The notes beneath the pieces were generated by a model that made no database searches, had not been told where the DNA came from, and saw only the letters and a program-made list of their open reading frames with translations. Shown piece after piece: positions 60,419 through 64,000 of a stretch of DNA of 64,000 bases. The stretch is from the NCBI GenBank assembly GCA_040756745.1, contig JBFLYO010000016.1, positions 17,704-81,703 on the forward strand, in the 5' to 3' direction. The stretch is from JBFLYO01 sp040756745. Its GTDB lineage: Bacteria; Bacteroidota; Ignavibacteria; UBA10030; UBA6906. The position numbers were made by a program, and so were the translations under genes. Each line of letters opens with the position of its first letter. Within the stretch, counting starts at the first letter, position 1.

Positions 60419-61375
60419 TTAGCGGTGCGGCACGTCGGCGCGCGCGTGTGCCTCGTCGTGCTCATCCATCGGCTCAAGATGGGACGTAAAATGGAGAGCC
60501 ACGGGCACTGAGCGCAACACTGCCGCTTCGATCGCGCTCGCAGCAGCGTGGGCCTCGTCCAGGCGGATGCCCGGACCAAACAGGAGGTGGACGTCGACCC
60601 AGAGCGAGGTGCCGCTCGAACGGTATCGGAGATTGTGGTAGCCAACGCCGCGCGCCTGCGCTTCCCTGGCGATTGCCTCCGTTATCAGCCGCTCAATCTC
60701 GGGATCACCTTCATCCATCAGCCCCCCCACCGATTGCCGGATCAACTGCGTGCCCGAGCGGATGATGTTCAGCGCGGCCAGTATCGCAACGATCGGGTCG
60801 AACGGCAGCCAGCCCGTCACCAGCGTGAGCACGAGTCCGATCACCACCCCTGTGCTTGTCCAGACATCCGTGAGGACATGTTTGCCGTTGGCAATCAGAA
60901 TGATCGATCCCGTGCGCTTCCCCTTGCGGATCAAAAACCCGCCGAGGAGAGCGTTCACCAGGGCAGCTCCCGCGACAAGCAACGTTCCGGTGGAGAGGTG
61001 TTCCAGAGCGAGCCCGGAAAGCCATTTATCCACCGCGGTGTAGATGATGGAGACAGCGGCGATGAAGATCAGCCCCCCTTCCGCCCCCGCCGAGAAGAAG
61101 CTGATTTTCTCATGACCGTACGGGTGGGAGCTGTCGGGCGGACGTTGGGAGAGCCAGAGACTGAACGCGGCAAAGCCGACGGCAAACACGTGGACAACCG
61201 ACTCGACGGCATCGGAGAGTATAGCCGCCGAACCAGTGATCAGAAACGCATACACCTTCCCGCCGAGCATCAGAAACCCGATGCTGAGCGACATCACCAT
61301 TGCGAATCGTTGCTCGCCCGCCGCGCGGGGATCACGATGCCCGGCTGCGTTGAGGAGAAGGGAGAGGTTCTTCAT
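60419..61375 (-). CDS. Cation diffusion facilitator (CDF) family metal efflux protein
   Basis: 318 aa from the ATG at 61375; the open frame upstream runs through regulatory DNA and is rejected. Six membrane helices. Helix II has ILSDAVESVVHVFAVGFAAF and helix V HVLTDVWTSTGVVIGL, the pairs that form the transport site. The FieF-like SHPYGHEKISFFSAG loop is present, as is a C-terminal cytoplasmic metallochaperone-like domain (ALHFTSHLEPMDEHDEAHAR). Likely exports iron, zinc or manganese. A promoter with an upstream palindrome lies just before it. Confidence 0.92.
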   Translation of the reverse strand: MKNLSLLLNAAGHRDPRAAGEQRFAMVMSLSIGFLMLGGKVYAFLITGSAAILSDAVESVVHVFAVGFAAFSLWLSQRPPDSSHPYGHEKISFFSAGAEGGLIFIAAVSIIYTAVDKWLSGLALEHLSTGTLLVAGAALVNALLGGFLIRKGKRTGSIILIANGKHVLTDVWTSTGVVIGLVLTLVTGWLPFDPIVAILAALNIIRSGTQLIRQSVGGLMDEGDPEIERLITEAIAREAQARGVGYHNLRYRSSGTSLWVDVHLLFGPGIRLDEAHAAASAIEAAVLRSVPVALHFTSHLEPMDEHDEAHARADVPHR

Positions 61376-61399
61376 CGAAGGGGACTGGCGCTGTTTCGC

Positions 61400-61428
61400 A
61401 TGATAGTGAAGTAGATTCAGTGAGGCAA
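61400..61428 (-). promoter_or_regulatory. Predicted promoter of the CDF-hemerythrin operon
   Basis: Minus strand TTGCCT (61428-61423), 17-bp spacer, TATCAT (61405-61400). Predicted start near 61394, only about 20 nt before the ATG. Confidence 0.5.
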
Positions 61429-61450
61429 CGGCATGGTGCGGTGATCCCGA

Positions 61451-61464
61451 GTGACAAAAGTCAC
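61451..61464. promoter_or_regulatory. CRP/FNR-family-like operator, proximal
   Basis: Perfect inverted repeat GTGAC, AAAA, GTCAC. Its centre is about 63 bp upstream of the predicted CDF-gene start, the usual class I activator position. Confidence 0.5.
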
Positions 61465-61513
61465 AGGTCTCCGATGTCAGGTCGTGGCCGGCCAAGAACC
61501 GGCAGATCGCGGA

Positions 61514-61527
61514 TTGACTCAGGTCAC
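61514..61527. promoter_or_regulatory. CRP/FNR-family-like operator, distal
   Basis: TTGAC, TCAG, GTCAC, one mismatch from a perfect 5-4-5 palindrome and the same right half as the proximal site. Centre-to-centre distance is 63 bp, about six helical turns. Confidence 0.42.
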
Positions 61528-61553
61528 AATCGCCTCAATTGACAGATTTTTGA

Positions 61554-61581
61554 TTTGCTTCCGGGTGCATATGACTATATA
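61554..61581 (+). promoter_or_regulatory. Possible promoter of the pilin-like cluster
   Basis: TTTGCT, 16-bp spacer, TATATA, followed by TTG. About 180 bp of sequence without a recognised gene lie before the first start codon (61761). Confidence 0.3.
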
Positions 61582-61760
61582 TTGTCCACGAGTTTTCCTG
61601 GCTCGTTCATTTTCATGCAGATTCTGGAGCACCGCCTGCTATCCCCCCCAGCCGCAGGTCGTGGCCTACCCAGGAGCAAGGAGGTGTTCCAGAACGTTGA
61701 GAGCTGTATGCTGCATATACAGGCGTTTGTCTCAGTTGCGTTCACGTTTTTGGGGGTACC

Positions 61761-62282
61761 ATGGGTAGCAGCCTGCTCCTTACCATCGGCTCGTTGATCA
61801 TGCTTGGCCTGTTCATGCTGACCGCGAACGGCCTGATCAGCGACAACCTGCATACCGCCGAAGAGAACGAATACTACCTCACCGCGCTTTCGCTCGCCCA
61901 ATCTGTCATCGACGAGGCAAAGTCGAAGGCATTCGACCAGAAGGCCATTGCCGGGCCTATCTCATCCGCGGCGAATCTCACTGCTCCCGTGTCCCTTGGA
62001 CCCGATGCCGGTGAATCGATGAGCGGGCCCGACACAGTAACTGCCGGGACATTTCTGTCTTTCTCCCGCTTCAACGACATCGACGATTACAACGGGTACC
62101 AGCGCATTGCCAACACCCCCCGAGCGGACGGATACATCGTTTCAACGGCGGTGGAATACGCCAACGCTCTCTACCCTGACTCAAGCGCCTCCACAGCAAC
62201 ATATTGCAAACGAATGAGTGTAACGGTCACAAGCCCGTACCTGAGCGGGCCGGTGGCTCTACAGTATGCTTTCTTGTATTGA
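61761..62282 (+). CDS. Pilin-like membrane-anchored protein (PilV-like position)
   Basis: 173 aa. One N-terminal hydrophobic helix (SLLLTIGSLIMLGLFMLTAN) without the GFxxxE prepilin peptidase site, then a polar region ENEYYLTALSLAQSVIDEAK typical of minor pilins and PilV-type proteins (S-L-A-Q-S-x-I-D-E). The rest is beta-rich with RMSVTVTSPYLSGPVALQYA at the end. It starts a three-gene set with similar architecture. A role in a type IV-pilus- or type II-secretion-like fibre is inferred; processing is unclear without the motif. Confidence 0.65.
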   Translation: MGSSLLLTIGSLIMLGLFMLTANGLISDNLHTAEENEYYLTALSLAQSVIDEAKSKAFDQKAIAGPISSAANLTAPVSLGPDAGESMSGPDTVTAGTFLSFSRFNDIDDYNGYQRIANTPRADGYIVSTAVEYANALYPDSSASTATYCKRMSVTVTSPYLSGPVALQYAFLY

Positions 62283-62297
62283 AGGGAACCTCTTGCC

Positions 62298-62849
62298 ATG
62301 GGAGAGATGCTGCAATACGTCGGATCGCTGTTCAGCGGAGGGGTGATTTTCCTCATGCTGATCACCTTCTTTGCGGGCATCGGAGAGACTGCCGTGACGC
62401 AGACGTTTTCGACCACCGTTCAGGAGAACTTCGTTTCGGCGACGGAAAACATCGAGCGCGACTTCCGGGGGATCGGCTACGGCGTGACTGACAGCATTGG
62501 AGTGTTGCTTGCCGACAGCTCACGGTTGATTTACCGGACCGATCTTGGAGACGACGGCGTCATCGACACGATCATGTACGAGCTCGGGCCTCTCCTTTCC
62601 TGGGGAGGAGGCAATCCGCGGGCCAGGATTCTTTATCGATCAGTAAATGGCGCTCCCCCCATTCCCGTTGCCACGGGGGTCACGGAGTTTACGCTTCAAT
62701 ACTTCGATTCGGCGGGCACCCCGGCACTTGCAGATAAGGACGTTCGTGCACTGCACGTTGCAATGACGCTGGAGAGCGACACGCATATTGAGGGGGGGTA
62801 TCCCGGCGTCTACTGGCATCGGACCGTGAAACCGAAAAATCTGAGGTGA
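62298..62849 (+). CDS. Pilin-like membrane-anchored protein (PilW-like position)
   Basis: 183 aa. N-terminal helix VGSLFSGGVIFLMLITFFAG then QENFVSATENIERDFRGIGY, close in spacing to PilW/GspJ minor pseudopilins, where an amphipathic helix and RxxGYG follow the membrane segment. The C-terminal VTEFTLQYFDSAGTP and RALHVAMTLESDT strands match the PilW pattern. Again no GFxxxE cleavage site. Starts 15 bp after the preceding gene. Confidence 0.65.
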   Translation: MGEMLQYVGSLFSGGVIFLMLITFFAGIGETAVTQTFSTTVQENFVSATENIERDFRGIGYGVTDSIGVLLADSSRLIYRTDLGDDGVIDTIMYELGPLLSWGGGNPRARILYRSVNGAPPIPVATGVTEFTLQYFDSAGTPALADKDVRALHVAMTLESDTHIEGGYPGVYWHRTVKPKNLR

Positions 62850-62852
62850 TCC

Positions 62853-63962
62853 ATGAGCGGGAGAGCATTGATTGTCGTCATCGTTGGCATCATCACTATA
62901 TCCTCAACGATATTTCTTCAGATCACCGGCGCGAGCAAGGACATTTCGGCCAATACCGACCGCGCCTATATGCGTCACGCGGCGTTGAACATCGCTCAAA
63001 GCGCCGTCAACGTCGCCATCCGCCGGCTCACCGATCAGCCCTGGTGGCGGTCCGGGGTTCCGCAGATGGACCTGCTCGGCGGGAAGGCATCGATCGCGCT
63101 TGTCGAAACGACCTACAACGGCGCCAGTGCCATCGAGATCCTCAGCACGGGAACGATGGGCGTTGGCACGCCGGATGAACATACCGAACGCGCAGCCGCC
63201 TTTGTTCGGAACGGTTATATCCCCCTTGCAGTCAAAGCGGCGCTCACGACGACGCACATGGCCTACCCACAAGCGGGCTTCGTGCTCGACGGCCGGGACC
63301 ACAATGCCGACGGGACGCTGAGGATTCCCGGTGGTACGGGAACGCTTGCCGTCTGGACGTTGAAGGGCTACAATCAAACAACCGGGGCCACTGTCGGCGG
63401 GACACTCAACGGCATCGACTATGTCCCTTCGATGCCCGCCAGTCCCAATGTCATCCAGACGTTCCAGACCTGGCCCGGGGGATACCCGTCATCACCCGAT
63501 TCGCTCTTGACGGCGCTTGGATTTTCCATCCCTGAGGGGACGCTTGAGGCGGTGGCAAAAAGTGGCGCCGGTGGAAGTCAGTATGTCACGAACCCGGTTC
63601 TGTTGAACTATCCCCTCCGCGGCGTGACGTACGTTGAGCTTCCGGACCACGGCATGTGGGATGCCGCCACCATCACCGGCGAAGGCATCCTCATTGTGCA
63701 CAACGAGGACCGGAACGCGATACTCAGCAACGTCAACAACGGCCCCTTCGTCGGATTCCTGATCGGCGATGAGATCGTCCACATCAATTGCACCATCATC
63801 GGAGCCATCGTCTCGATGGGTGGACACGAAGACGACATCGTGAACGGGCCCGGTCAATTGCTCTTTTCCAACGAAGCGATCTCGCGGTTCACCGGCCTCG
63901 TCGCACGCGGGCTGGGGGATAAACGTGGGACGGTCGGCGGGGTGCTTGCCTGGAAAGAGTGA
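62853..63962 (+). CDS. PilX/GspK-like membrane-anchored protein
   Basis: 369 aa, ATG three bases after the previous stop with AGGTGA before it. N-terminal helix ALIVVIVGIITISSTIFLQI, then NTDRAYMRHAALNIAQSAVN VAIRRL, the A-x-x-x-A-x-x-A helix that PilX-type and tail-end pilin-like proteins show. The long C-terminal part is beta-rich with glycine turns (DGRDHNADGTLRIPGGTG; GEGILIVHNEDRNAILSNVN), resembling PilX-family proteins of delta- and FCB-group bacteria that end IVSMGG-like beta-helices. No catalytic motif seen. Confidence 0.65.
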   Translation: MSGRALIVVIVGIITISSTIFLQITGASKDISANTDRAYMRHAALNIAQSAVNVAIRRLTDQPWWRSGVPQMDLLGGKASIALVETTYNGASAIEILSTGTMGVGTPDEHTERAAAFVRNGYIPLAVKAALTTTHMAYPQAGFVLDGRDHNADGTLRIPGGTGTLAVWTLKGYNQTTGATVGGTLNGIDYVPSMPASPNVIQTFQTWPGGYPSSPDSLLTALGFSIPEGTLEAVAKSGAGGSQYVTNPVLLNYPLRGVTYVELPDHGMWDAATITGEGILIVHNEDRNAILSNVNNGPFVGFLIGDEIVHINCTIIGAIVSMGGHEDDIVNGPGQLLFSNEAISRFTGLVARGLGDKRGTVGGVLAWKE

Positions 63963-63966
63963 CAGC

Positions 63967-64000
63967 AATGCGGATTGCGGAATGCGGATTTCGGGATCGT
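63967..64000. repeat. 7-base tandem repeat at the window edge
   Basis: AATGCGG, ATTGCGG, AATGCGG, ATTTCGG, then the window ends. It follows the PilX-like stop by 4 bp and probably continues beyond the edge. Confidence 0.55.

Overview
The window looks like chromosomal DNA of a GC-rich Gram-negative bacterium of the Bacteroidota/Chlorobiota/Ignavibacteriota (FCB) assemblage. The evidence is a large TonB-dependent receptor with a carboxypeptidase-like N-terminal domain, a secreted protein ending in a type IX secretion (T9SS) type A-like sorting domain, and a PorV-family outer-membrane protein. Shine-Dalgarno sequences are frequent, unlike in many Bacteroidales, so an Ignavibacteria-like lineage is plausible. 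This placement is inference; I saw no rRNA or tRNA gene, CRISPR array or transposase.

Layout. (1) 1-38.3 kb: one very long run of minus-strand genes, many with 4-bp ATGA stop/start overlaps. Read in the direction of transcription it contains: TonB receptor, T9SS cargo and PorV (38.3-31.7 kb); a MetE-like methyltransferase, a predicted glycosidase, two PhyH dioxygenases and two (alpha/alpha)6-barrel proteins (31.5-22.6 kb); an exported class V aminotransferase and two tandem sodium:solute symporters (22.3-17.2 kb); the L-rhamnose pathway of rhamnulose-1-phosphate aldolase/lactaldehyde dehydrogenase fusion, kinase and isomerase (17.2-12.3 kb); an IclR regulator (12.2-11.4 kb); and a poorly understood catabolic module of sugar isomerase, DUF4432 epimerase, Gfo/Idh/MocA oxidoreductase, heparinase-like protein, glutamate-semialdehyde-aminomutase-like enzyme, double amidohydrolase, secreted barrel protein and beta-propeller (11.4-0 kb). 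(2) 38.6-56.7 kb: plus-strand genes for sugar isomerase-like protein, cupin, oxidoreductase, creatininase-like amidase, secreted glycosidase, GH47 mannosidase, S9 peptidase, URO-D-like protein, fucose-isomerase-like protein, ribose-type ABC permease and binding protein, FGGY pentulose kinase and GH172/DUF2961 protein. (3) 61.4-56.8 kb minus: cation diffusion facilitator, hemerythrin, PdxB, KDG kinase and KDPG aldolase. (4) 61.8-64 kb plus: three pilin-like inner-membrane-anchored proteins.

Working model. The region is a rhamnose/uronate/pentose polysaccharide-utilisation locus. The receptor, T9SS cargo and PorV would handle surface binding and uptake, secreted barrel enzymes would cut the glycan, symporters and the ABC proteins would import sugars, and the Rha, KDG/KDPG and ribulokinase routes would feed central metabolism. 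The most informative new signal is a perfect 10-3-10 palindrome just upstream of the IclR gene. A clearly related copy (16 of 20 half-site bases) lies 26 kb away at the TonB-receptor promoter. At both sites it lies just after a sigma70-like -10 box, which suggests that one IclR repressor controls both. Intergenic spaces carry 6- and 7-base tandem repeats, often as inverted pairs, plus a GC-rich two-hairpin element.
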